From Sphingobium sp. DEHP117 (lineage in GTDB: Bacteria; Pseudomonadota; Alphaproteobacteria; Sphingomonadales; Sphingomonadaceae), in assembly GCF_030867385.1 (NCBI RefSeq), contig NZ_JAPFBJ010000001.1, positions 806,001 to 870,000 of the forward strand: DNA of 64,000 nucleotides, read 5' to 3'. Below are positions 45,475 through 53,359 of the stretch, piece by piece (the first letter of the stretch is position 1; each line of letters begins with the position of its first letter). The position numbers were made by a program, and so were the translations under genes. Under the pieces are notes generated by a model. It did no database searches. It saw only the letters and a list, made by a program, of their open reading frames with translations, and was not told where the DNA came from.

Positions 45475-46970
45475 CCGACCCGGGCTGGCGCGGTCAACTG
45501 ACCCTGCTCGGCGGCCTCACGCTCGCCGTGCTGCTGCTCTTTCATCATGACGCCGCAGATATGGCGCGCATCTGGTGGACCAGCTCGACCTATGGCCATT
45601 GCCTGTTCATCCTGCCGCTCATCGGCTGGCTGGTGTGGCAGCGCGCCGGGCAGATCGCGCAGCTTACGCCCGCCACTTGGACGCTTGGGCTGGCGTGGCT
45701 CGGCGCGGGAGCCTTGCTGTGGCTGCTCGGCGATGCGGCGAGCCTTGGGGTGCTGCGCCATGGTGGCCTGATCGTGATGCTGCAGGGCGTGGTTATGGCC
45801 TCGCTCGGTCTGCAAGTAAGCCGCGCGCTGCTGTTCCCGTTGTTTTACGCGTTTTTCCTTGTGCCGGTGGGCAGCGAGCTGGAACCGGTGCTGCAACTGC
45901 TGACCGCCGACATGGCGATGCCGCTGCTGCGCCTTGTTGGCATCCCCGCGCATATCGAGGGCATCTTCATCACCACGCCCACAGGCTATTTCGAGGTAGC
46001 CGAGGCGTGCTCCGGCGCGAAGTTCGTGGTGGCGATGACGGCCTATGGCGTGCTCGTGTGCCAGGTCTGCTTTCGCTCATGGGTTCGGCGTGCCATCTTT
46101 CTGATGTTCGCCCTCGCAGCCTGCGTGCTGGCGAACGGCGTGCGCGCCTTCGGCACCATCTATGTCGCCCACAAGCGCGGCATAGAGACAGCGGTCGGCG
46201 TCGATCATGTGGTTTGGGGGTGGCTGTTCTTCGCCGTCGTGATGGCGCTGGTGATGCTCGCTGCATGGCCGTTTTTTGATCGCAAACCCGGCGAGCAGGC
46301 GCTGGATATGGATGCGCTGCGGCGGATCCGCTTTCGGCCCGGCCCTCCCGCCTCCATTATGGCGGGCATGGCCCTTGCCGTCATGACCGCCGCACCGGCA
46401 TGGAGCCATGTCTCTGCGCTGGCGGGCAGGGGCGACCTTGCCACCATGGCACCCCCGGCCATCCCCAGCTGGCAGCGCACCGATGCGCCGATGGCCTATG
46501 CATGGACGCCGCATTTCACCGGGGCCGATCGGACCGTTCAGGCCCGCTATGCGGATGCGCGCGGCCATATCGTCGATCTCGCCATTATCGCTTATGCTCG
46601 CCAGTCCGAGGGCCGCGAACTCATCGGCTTCGGGCAGGGCGCCGCCGACCCGGAGAGCGAATGGACATGGTCCTCCCCTGCATGGGCGCCTGATGAAGCG
46701 CGAGGCGAAATCATCACCGCGCCCGGCCCGGTGCGGCGGCATGTCGTCAGTTTCTACCGCGTCGGCGGATCGGGGATGACGGGGAGCAGCGCGCGGATCA
46801 AGCTCGCCACCATGAAGGCAAAGCTGTTGATGCGCGACCAGCGCGCGCTCGCGATACTGATCTCGGCCGAGGTTCGCGAGGGCGCGCCCGCCGAAGCGGC
46901 CATCCGCGCTTTTCTACAATCGCTCGGCGATCCGCAATCGCTGGCTGACGCCATCGCGCCAAGCCGCTAA
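45471..46970 (+). CDS. xrtA: Exosortase A with C-terminal EpsI-type domain
   Basis: Integral membrane cysteine protease/transpeptidase that processes PEP-CTERM sorting signals. The 499-aa protein has about eight membrane helices (residues about 10-265) and the catalytic trio Cys180 (VAEACSGAKFVVAM), Arg225 (LANGVRAFGTI) and His246 (GVDHVVWGW). The final 200 residues form an extracytoplasmic EpsI/DUF3485-like domain, fused rather than separate. It is translationally coupled to the glycosyltransferase. No PEP-CTERM substrate is encoded in the window. Confidence 0.96.
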   Translation: MTDPGWRGQLTLLGGLTLAVLLLFHHDAADMARIWWTSSTYGHCLFILPLIGWLVWQRAGQIAQLTPATWTLGLAWLGAGALLWLLGDAASLGVLRHGGLIVMLQGVVMASLGLQVSRALLFPLFYAFFLVPVGSELEPVLQLLTADMAMPLLRLVGIPAHIEGIFITTPTGYFEVAEACSGAKFVVAMTAYGVLVCQVCFRSWVRRAIFLMFALAACVLANGVRAFGTIYVAHKRGIETAVGVDHVVWGWLFFAVVMALVMLAAWPFFDRKPGEQALDMDALRRIRFRPGPPASIMAGMALAVMTAAPAWSHVSALAGRGDLATMAPPAIPSWQRTDAPMAYAWTPHFTGADRTVQARYADARGHIVDLAIIAYARQSEGRELIGFGQGAADPESEWTWSSPAWAPDEARGEIITAPGPVRRHVVSFYRVGGSGMTGSSARIKLATMKAKLLMRDQRALAILISAEVREGAPAEAAIRAFLQSLGDPQSLADAIAPSR

Positions 46971-46983
46971 GGGCCAGAACATC

Positions 46984-48876
46984 ATGTGCGGCATTGCGGG
47001 CATCTTTCATCTTCAGACGGCCAAGCCGGTCGATCCTGCGCGCGTGCAGGGCATGATCGACGCCATGCCGCATCGCGGGCCTGACGGCACCGGCGTGTGG
47101 ACCGCGCCGGGCGTCGGGCTGGGTCATTGCCGCCTCTCGATCATAGACCTTGCGGGCGGTGCGCAGCCGATGGCGAACCAGGACGCCAGCCTCATTGTGA
47201 CCTACAATGGCGAGATCTACAATTTCGCCCAAGTGCGCGCCGAGCTGGTGGCGCTGGGCCATAAATTCCGCACGAGCGGCGACACAGAGGTCATCCTTCA
47301 CGCCTATCGCCAGTGGGGCGAGGCGTGCGTGGAGCGGTTCAACGGCATGTTCGCCTTCGCGCTGTATGATGTGGCTACGCAGTCGCTATGGCTGGTGCGG
47401 GACAGGCTCGGCGTCAAGCCGCTCTACTACGCGCAGGTGTCTGACGGCAGCGTGATTTTCGGCTCGGAGCTGAAGGCGCTGCTCGCCCATCCGCTGCTGC
47501 GCCGCGCGCCGGATTTGAGCTCGGTCGAGGATTACATCGCGCTCGGCTATGTGCCCGATGACGCCTGCATCGTCGCGGGCGTCAAAAAGCTCGGCGCGGG
47601 TGAGCATCTGCGTCTCGTGCGGGGAAGGGGGCTTGCGGCTCCCAGGCGCTGGTGGGACGTGACCTTCGCCGACCGTTCCGTCGCCAAACCCGCCGCGCTG
47701 GCGGAGGAACTGGTGGCGCTGATGCGCGATGCGGTGAAGCTGCGCATGGTCGCGGACGTGCCGCTGGGCGCGTTCCTCTCCGGCGGGGTGGACAGCAGCT
47801 CCGTTGTCGCGATGATGGCGGAGCAATCGCCAAGAGCCGTCAAGACCTGCACCATCGGCTTCGATGTCGAGAGCCTGGACGAGCGCGGCTATGCCGATCA
47901 TGTCGCGCGGCGCTTCGCCACCGATCACCGCACGCGCATCGTTTCGCCGGACGATTACGGCCTGCTCGACCGCATCGTCGGCCATTTTGACGAGCCCTTC
48001 GCCGATGCCTCCGCGCTGCCCACGTTTCGCGTGTGTGAACTCGCGCGCGAGGAGGTTACGGTCGCGCTATCCGGGGATGGCGCGGACGAGGCGTTTGCGG
48101 GCTATCGCCGCCATCTGTTCCAGCATCGCGGCGAGGGGCTGCGCGGGCTGTTGCCGCAGGGGCTGCGCGGGCCTTTGTTTGGCGCGCTGGGCCGAGCCTA
48201 TCCCAAGGCGGACTGGGCCCCACGCTGTCTGCGCGCGAAATCGACCTTTCAGGAGCTGGCCATAAGCGGCGGCGAGGCTTATGCGCGCGCGGTTGGCTTC
48301 ACCACGCCGGAACTGCGGGCCAGGCTCTATGGCGCGGAGTTCGCCCGCGCCATCTCCGGCCACCGCGCCGAGGATCGCATCGTCACCGCGATGGACGGCG
48401 CCCCCGCGCGTGACCCGCTCGACCGCGCGCAATATGCCGATCTCAAGATCTGGCTGCCCGGCGATATCCTTACCAAGACAGACCGCATGAGCATGGCCGT
48501 CAGTCTCGAGGCGCGCGAACCGCTGCTCGACTATCGCCTTGTCGAATTCGCCGCGCGCCTGCCCGTCAGTCAGCGCATTCATGGCAACACCGGCAAATAC
48601 CTCATGAAGCGGGCGATGGAGCCGCATCTGCCGCACAATATCCTCTATCGTGGCAAGATGGGCTTCGTCACGCCGATCGCGCAATGGTTTCGCGGGGCGT
48701 TGGCGAACGAGGCGGCGGCGGTGGCGGATGGCTCGATGCTGGCGCGCACCGGCTGGTTCGACCGCACGACGATGGCCAGGCTGGCGCAGGATCACAAGGC
48801 GGGCCGCGCCGATCATGGCCGGCTGCTGTGGCAGCTGCTGGTGCTGGATAAATCCCTGGCGCGGCTGTTCGGTTAG
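46984..48876 (+). CDS. XrtA-associated amidotransferase (asparagine synthase-like)
   Basis: The 630-aa protein is asparagine synthase B-like: MCGIAGIFHLQ with nucleophilic Cys2 (class II glutaminase), then an adenylating synthetase domain with FLSGGVDSSSVVAMM (PPi loop) and LSGDGADEAFAGYRRH. In exosortase loci it is thought to amidate a carboxylate on the glycan or another product rather than make asparagine (inference). Last gene of the forward XrtA run; stop overlaps the convergent phosphatase stop. Confidence 0.92.
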   Translation: MCGIAGIFHLQTAKPVDPARVQGMIDAMPHRGPDGTGVWTAPGVGLGHCRLSIIDLAGGAQPMANQDASLIVTYNGEIYNFAQVRAELVALGHKFRTSGDTEVILHAYRQWGEACVERFNGMFAFALYDVATQSLWLVRDRLGVKPLYYAQVSDGSVIFGSELKALLAHPLLRRAPDLSSVEDYIALGYVPDDACIVAGVKKLGAGEHLRLVRGRGLAAPRRWWDVTFADRSVAKPAALAEELVALMRDAVKLRMVADVPLGAFLSGGVDSSSVVAMMAEQSPRAVKTCTIGFDVESLDERGYADHVARRFATDHRTRIVSPDDYGLLDRIVGHFDEPFADASALPTFRVCELAREEVTVALSGDGADEAFAGYRRHLFQHRGEGLRGLLPQGLRGPLFGALGRAYPKADWAPRCLRAKSTFQELAISGGEAYARAVGFTTPELRARLYGAEFARAISGHRAEDRIVTAMDGAPARDPLDRAQYADLKIWLPGDILTKTDRMSMAVSLEAREPLLDYRLVEFAARLPVSQRIHGNTGKYLMKRAMEPHLPHNILYRGKMGFVTPIAQWFRGALANEAAAVADGSMLARTGWFDRTTMARLAQDHKAGRADHGRLLWQLLVLDKSLARLFG

Positions 48877-49673
48877 CCGAATAATATCCCCGCCGCCTTG
48901 TCCCACATCGCGGGAGACGCGGCAGCAAGCATCCCGGTCGCATCCGATGAAGCGAGATAGGGCGCACCGTCGAACCGGCAGGCCATTCCCCCCGCCTCGT
49001 TGAGGAACAGCACGCCCGCCGCATGATCCCAGGCGAGCGTTCGCTTGAACAGCGCAAGGTCGTTCTGCCCCAGCACGATGCGGGGATATTGCTCTGCCGC
49101 GCAGCGGGGAATGCTGACGATATCGAGCTGCCCCTCAAGCCGCGCCTCGATGTCCGCCCGCTCCTGCGGGTTCAGGAACAATGTCGAAATGCCCGCGAGC
49201 GGCAGCTCCGCTCCGCTCTCCCGCGCGGCGATGCGCTGGCCGTTGATCGTCGCGCCTTGTCCGCGCGCGGCATGGCACATGCGTTGTTCGAGCGGATCAT
49301 AGATCCAGCCTGCAACCGGCACGCCCCGTTCCGCCAGCGCGATGATGACGCCGAAGGGCGCGCGCCCTGCTGCGAAGTTGCCGGTGCCGTCGATCGGGTC
49401 GATGATCCAGCACAGCTCGCTCGCCAGACCGTCCAGCAGCGCCGGGTCTGCCGCGCAGGCTTCCTCGCCCACGATCAGCGCCTCGGGCAGCAGCCGCGCC
49501 AGCCCCTCTGACAACCGCGCCTCGCTCTCCCGGTCGGCGATGGTGACAAGGTCGTTCTTCGCCTTCTCGATCACCTCGTGCGCGGCAAGGTTCTGATAGC
49601 GGGGCAGGATCACCTCCTGCGCCACGCTCTGCATGAGTGCGGACACCGCGTTGTTGAGCGCCGCGCCCGTCAT
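48873..49673 (-). CDS. Inositol monophosphatase-family phosphatase
   Basis: Li-sensitive Mg-dependent phosphatase family (IMPase/CysQ-like). The 266-aa protein has VGEEACAADPALL, the metal-binding signature CWIIDPIDGTGNFAAGRAPFG and the C-terminal AWDHAAGVLFLNEAGG. Substrates of relatives include inositol phosphates, histidinol phosphate and 3'-phosphoadenosine phosphosulfate-type nucleotides; the choice is not resolvable here. A much longer frame upstream is not supported; ATG 49673 overlaps the LysE stop (ATGA). Confidence 0.9.
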   Translation of the reverse strand: MTGAALNNAVSALMQSVAQEVILPRYQNLAAHEVIEKAKNDLVTIADRESEARLSEGLARLLPEALIVGEEACAADPALLDGLASELCWIIDPIDGTGNFAAGRAPFGVIIALAERGVPVAGWIYDPLEQRMCHAARGQGATINGQRIAARESGAELPLAGISTLFLNPQERADIEARLEGQLDIVSIPRCAAEQYPRIVLGQNDLALFKRTLAWDHAAGVLFLNEAGGMACRFDGAPYLASSDATGMLAAASPAMWDKAAGILFG

Positions 49674-50299
49674 GCCTGCACCCGCGCAAGCGCCATGCCT
49701 GCCGCCACTGCCATGAAAACCCCGCCTGAAACCCGCGCGACGCGCCTCTCTGCCGTGGGCGAGAGCGCCAGCCCGCCCAGCCTGTAGGCCAGCAGCCCAT
49801 AGCCCATGAGCACCAGTACTTCGAGCGTGATGCCGATTGCCGCCAATGTAGCGAGCTGCGGCGAGACCGGCCGGCTGAGCACCAGGAAGGGCGGCAGGAA
49901 AACGGTGAAGAACAGCAACGCCTTCGGGTTGGCGAGTTGGACCGCAATGCCGGTCGTTAAACCGCGCAAAACGCCGACTTGCCTTCCCGCGCGCCCGGTT
50001 TCCAGATGCGCGCGGGCGCGCCATGTCTGTATGCCGAGCCAGAACAGATAGGCGATGCCCGCCCAGCCGAGAACGGCCAGCACCTCCGGCGCGCGCTTGA
50101 CCAGCGCGACAAGCCCGGTGCCCACCATCACATACCACAGCCCATTGCCGGCGTTGATGCCCATGATGGCCCCCGCCATGCCGCGCAGCGACCCACCGAG
50201 CGCCAACCCTGTCACCGTCGCCACGGCAGGGCCGGGCATCAGGCATGCGATCAGGTCAGTGATGGCAAAGGCAATCAGGAGGTGCGCTGTGCTGTCCAC
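49670..50299 (-). CDS. LysE/RhtB-family amino acid exporter
   Basis: The 209-aa protein has six hydrophobic helices and the motif CLMPGPAVATVTGLALGGSL after the first, typical of LysE/RhtB exporters of amino acids or homoserine lactones. A GTG at 50299 preceded by AAGG fits the family length; the frame extends upstream into argJ but lacks a supported start. It sits between argJ and the phosphatase gene in one minus-strand operon. Confidence 0.9.
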   Translation of the reverse strand: MDSTAHLLIAFAITDLIACLMPGPAVATVTGLALGGSLRGMAGAIMGINAGNGLWYVMVGTGLVALVKRAPEVLAVLGWAGIAYLFWLGIQTWRARAHLETGRAGRQVGVLRGLTTGIAVQLANPKALLFFTVFLPPFLVLSRPVSPQLATLAAIGITLEVLVLMGYGLLAYRLGGLALSPTAERRVARVSGGVFMAVAAGMALARVQA

Positions 50300-50304
50300 C
50301 GCCT

Positions 50305-51528
50305 TCAGCTTCGGTAATCGGCGTTGATGGATATGTAGCCGTGGGTCAGGTCGCAGGTCCACACGCTGGCGCGGCCATCGCCCAGCCCGATGTCGACCCC
50401 GATGGCGATGTTTTGCCCTTTGAGATGCGCCGCAACCGGCGCTTCGTCATAGCCTTCGACCGGATAGCCATTGGCGGCGACCTGCGTCGCGCCGAAACTG
50501 ATCGAGAGCTTGTCCCGGTCCGCCGGCTCGCCCGCCTTGCCGACGGCCATGACGACGCGGCCCCAGTTGGCGTCCTCGCCGGCAATCGCTGTCTTGACCA
50601 GCGGTGAGTTGGCGATCGAGAGGCCGATGCGCCGCGCACTCTCGTCAGAAGCCGCGCCTGTCACGCGGATCTCGATGAACTTGCGCGCGCCCTCACCATC
50701 TTTCACCACCAGATGCGCGAGCTGGGTGCAGATGTCGGTCAAGGCCGCCTGAAAAGCGTCTGCGCCGGGGCTGTCGCGGCTGACGAGCGGCGCGTTCCCT
50801 GCCTTGCCGGTGGCGAAAACGAGCACGGTATCAGACGTCGAGGTGTCGCCATCAACCGTGATGCAGGAATAGCTCTTGCCGTTCGCTTGCGTGAGCATCT
50901 GCTGCAACAGCGCAGGGTCGATCGCCGCATCAGTAAAGATGTAGCCGAGCATTGTCGCCATATCGGGGGCGATCATGCCGCTACCCTTGATGATGCCGGA
51001 GAGCGAAACCTTCCTGTCGCCGATGATGGCGGACGAGGTCGCGCCTTTGGGGAAGGTGTCGGTAGTGCCGATGGTGAGCGCGGCATCCTCCCAGCTGCAG
51101 GGCGCGGCGGTGAGCGCCGCTTCCACCCCCGCGCGCGCCTTGTCCTTGGGCAGCGGCACGCCGATGACGCCGGTGGAAGAGACGAACACTTCGCTGGGCG
51201 CGCAATCCAGATGCGCCGCCACCTGGCCCATGATCTGCTCCACCGCCTCGCGCCCGCGATAGCCGGTGAAGGCATTGCTGTTTCCCGCGTTGACCACGAG
51301 CGCCCGCGCCCGACCACCGATGATGCCCTCGCGGCACAGCTCCACCTCGCTGGAACAGCACAGGTTTTTCGTCGTAACTCCAGCGACTGCGGTGCCCGGT
51401 GCAAGCTCCGCATAAGTGAGGTCGCAGCGGTCCCACTCCTTGTAGCGCGCCCTGGCCACGCGCAGGGTCACGCCCGCGATATCGGGCAAAGCAGGGAAGG
51501 CGGCAGGGGCGAGAGGCGAGCGTTCCAT
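50305..51528 (-). CDS. argJ: Bifunctional ornithine acetyltransferase / N-acetylglutamate synthase
   Basis: Recycles the acetyl group in arginine synthesis. The 407-aa precursor has the self-cleaving site motif SSTGVIGVPLPKDKARAG with the catalytic Thr, upstream VVNAGNSNAFTGYRGREAVEQIMG and the C-terminal TCDLTHGYISINADYRS. The autoproteolytic site splits it into alpha and beta chains. First gene of argJ-LysE-phosphatase. Confidence 0.97.
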   Translation of the reverse strand: MERSPLAPAAFPALPDIAGVTLRVARARYKEWDRCDLTYAELAPGTAVAGVTTKNLCCSSEVELCREGIIGGRARALVVNAGNSNAFTGYRGREAVEQIMGQVAAHLDCAPSEVFVSSTGVIGVPLPKDKARAGVEAALTAAPCSWEDAALTIGTTDTFPKGATSSAIIGDRKVSLSGIIKGSGMIAPDMATMLGYIFTDAAIDPALLQQMLTQANGKSYSCITVDGDTSTSDTVLVFATGKAGNAPLVSRDSPGADAFQAALTDICTQLAHLVVKDGEGARKFIEIRVTGAASDESARRIGLSIANSPLVKTAIAGEDANWGRVVMAVGKAGEPADRDKLSISFGATQVAANGYPVEGYDEAPVAAHLKGQNIAIGVDIGLGDGRASVWTCDLTHGYISINADYRS

Positions 51529-51672
51529 GGCTTCGCGCTTAGCGAATTTGGGGCAGGGGTCAATTCCGGAACACAGTGGATTGTAATTCCCTTACTTGTT
51601 CCTTTGAGCGGGAGGAAAAACAAGAATACATTCATAATGGAGTAAACACCCGGTTCCATTCATCGTTAAAAC

Positions 51673-51822
51673 ATGAAAAACGGTATGGTATATCCAGAAT
51701 GGACCAATGTTATCGCGATAGGGCTCGTTAATATCTTTATTTTGTTATTCAAAATCAAGAATTTCGGTTTGTGCGAGGCCTATGGTAGCCAGTTTATAGT
51801 TCCATGTGAGAACAATGCCTGA
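51673..51822 (+). CDS. Possible 49-aa small membrane protein
   Basis: Starting at ATG 51673 a frame of 49 codons ends at 51822 and encodes MKNGMVYPEWTNVIAIGLVN followed by IFILLFKIKNFG, with one hydrophobic helix (about residues 13-27) and two cysteines (34, 45). It overlaps the MarR gene start by eight bases, which is a coupling geometry. The region is far more AT-rich than its neighbours and no good Shine-Dalgarno precedes it, so coding status is uncertain. Confidence 0.35.
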   Translation: MKNGMVYPEWTNVIAIGLVNIFILLFKIKNFGLCEAYGSQFIVPCENNA

Positions 51823-52213
51823 CGAGACCGGCCATCTAGCTGTAACGCCTCAAGAAAATTCCGCATTCGGAAACAGTTTTCATGTCGGGGAACTCATCGG
51901 CCGTGCGCGGCAGTTCGTCGAGCTGCGCCGAGCGCGCGCAAGCTTCTTGCCGAAGGAGCTGATGGGAGAGCCCGTGTGGGACATGCTGCTGGATCTGTTT
52001 ATTGCCGCCTGTGAGTCGAAGCGCATATCCGTCAGCAGTGCATGCATTGCATCCGGGGTCCCTCCCACCACAGCACTTCGCTATCTCGTCAAGATGGAAA
52101 AGCACGGCCTGATCGAGCGAAGCGAAGATGATACAGACGGCCGCCGCGTTTATGTGGCCATATCGCCGGTTGCGCGCCAGGCCATCAGCGAATGGCTCCA
52201 TAGCATCGCTTGA
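51815..52213 (+). CDS. MarR-type winged-helix regulator
   Basis: The 132-aa product has a winged-helix DNA-binding part: SSACIASGVPPTTALRYLVK (helix-turn-helix), then KMEKHGLIERSEDDTDGRRVYVAIS (wing), as in MarR-family regulators. An N-terminal helical part (RARQFVELRRARASFLPKEL) would form the dimer interface. ATG 51815 is used; a GTG at 51806 is also in frame. Target is unknown; a small ORF overlaps its start. Confidence 0.8.
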   Translation: MPDETGHLAVTPQENSAFGNSFHVGELIGRARQFVELRRARASFLPKELMGEPVWDMLLDLFIAACESKRISVSSACIASGVPPTTALRYLVKMEKHGLIERSEDDTDGRRVYVAISPVARQAISEWLHSIA

Positions 52214-52261
52214 ACCATCGGGGTGGACCTCGCTTGTCATGCGCTCAAGGAGCTGGCACTG

Positions 52262-53233
52262 ATGCGGCCGGGCCATGGGGGCGGTAGCATTATGAGTATG
52301 ATAAGGGGCATCATGCTGGTGGCTGTCGCTGCCCTCAGCATCAGCGCCGCGAGGGCCGATATACCGAAGGCACCACCGCTGGCGCCGCAGCCGGTCATGC
52401 TCCCGCCCGCTCCGCTGCTCACAAAGCCCGCACCTCCTCTGCCGCCGGTGCCCAAAGTGCGTGCCAAGCCCATATCGCAACCTGGCTCATGGTTCAGTTC
52501 GGATGATTATCCTGCGGTCGCCTTGAGGATGGGCGTGTCTGGCTTGGTGAACTTCCGCCTCTATATCGATCCTGCGGGGAAGGTGAGCCATTGCCAGATT
52601 GTAACGAGCAGCAATTTCGAGATTCTGGATAACGCGGTGTGCGATCTCGTGCAACGGCGCGCGCAGTTTTCTCCCGCGCACGACGCCAAAGGGCGCCCGG
52701 TAGCGGATGTCTGGAGCAGCCGCTTTTTCTGGAAATTGCCCGAGGCGGGCAATCGGCCCTTGCTGGAGATGGATGCTTCGTACCTTCTGTCGATAGACCA
52801 GATTGGCGCCGTTCAGCACTGTGCGCTGGTATTCAGGAATCCGCCTTCGCCAGCCGACGATTTCTCCTGCCCGAACTTCGACAACATGCCCCGCTTGGCG
52901 GGCTTGGAAATGCGCAACTATGGTTCCCAGCCGTTGATTGACGTGCAAATGACCATTGCCAACGCATTCAGCGAAGCCGCGAGAGACAGGGCAATGCAGC
53001 CCGTCCTGGGATTCGAGCAAAGATCGTTGCTCGTCTTCGCTATGGAGATGGATCCCACAGGGACCATTACGAAGTGCAGCCTGACTCAACAGAGAGGGAG
53101 TGCTTCCCTGGCGCGGGATGTCTGCAGAGAGTCCTTTCTCTATCGAACCTTCGCGCCGGTCAGAACACTGGATGGCCCGCCAGTCTCAACGCGATTCTGG
53201 TATGTCGAGCGCATCCTTCGCAAGCTGCCCTAG
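52262..53233 (+). CDS. Envelope protein with TonB-C-like domain(s)
   Basis: The 323-aa product starts with a signal or anchor (MLVAVAALSISAARA, from about residue 18), a proline-rich linker (PPLAPQPVMLPPAPLL ... PAPPLPPVP), then a TonB C-terminal-like domain (YPAVALRMGVSGLVNFRLYI, IDPAGKVSHCQIVTSS). A degenerate second copy may occupy the end (VFAMEMDPTGTITKCSLTQQ). ATG 52262 has a perfect AAGGAG RBS nine bases before it; ATG 52292 is the alternative. No ExbB/ExbD genes are near. Confidence 0.65.
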   Translation: MRPGHGGGSIMSMIRGIMLVAVAALSISAARADIPKAPPLAPQPVMLPPAPLLTKPAPPLPPVPKVRAKPISQPGSWFSSDDYPAVALRMGVSGLVNFRLYIDPAGKVSHCQIVTSSNFEILDNAVCDLVQRRAQFSPAHDAKGRPVADVWSSRFFWKLPEAGNRPLLEMDASYLLSIDQIGAVQHCALVFRNPPSPADDFSCPNFDNMPRLAGLEMRNYGSQPLIDVQMTIANAFSEAARDRAMQPVLGFEQRSLLVFAMEMDPTGTITKCSLTQQRGSASLARDVCRESFLYRTFAPVRTLDGPPVSTRFWYVERILRKLP

Positions 53234-53267
53234 CCCCCGTCGCGTCCGCAGTTCGCGACCACCTCAA

Positions 53268-53296
53268 TTGACTTCCCGCCGCCCTGATCCTACATC
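53268..53296 (+). promoter_or_regulatory. Candidate secA promoter
   Basis: TTGACT (53268-53273) and TACATC (53291-53296) are separated by exactly 17 bp, 63 bases before the secA ATG. The -35 matches five of six consensus bases. Confidence 0.45.
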
Positions 53297-53359
53297 GCGG
53301 CGGTATTTTAAGCGCGTGCTCTGCGAGGGGCGGCGCACATCGTCAGTCAGGATGATTTC

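Noticed and set aside
48873..50246. Long fused frame joining the IMPase-like gene to upstream sequence
   Set aside because: The upstream 190 residues are out-of-frame LysE sequence; ATG 49673 with ATGA coupling gives the correct 266-aa protein.
51641..51669. Second LexA box (GTTCCATTCATCGTT) near the MarR gene
   Set aside because: The second half reads CGTT rather than GTTC, so spacing and sequence do not match.
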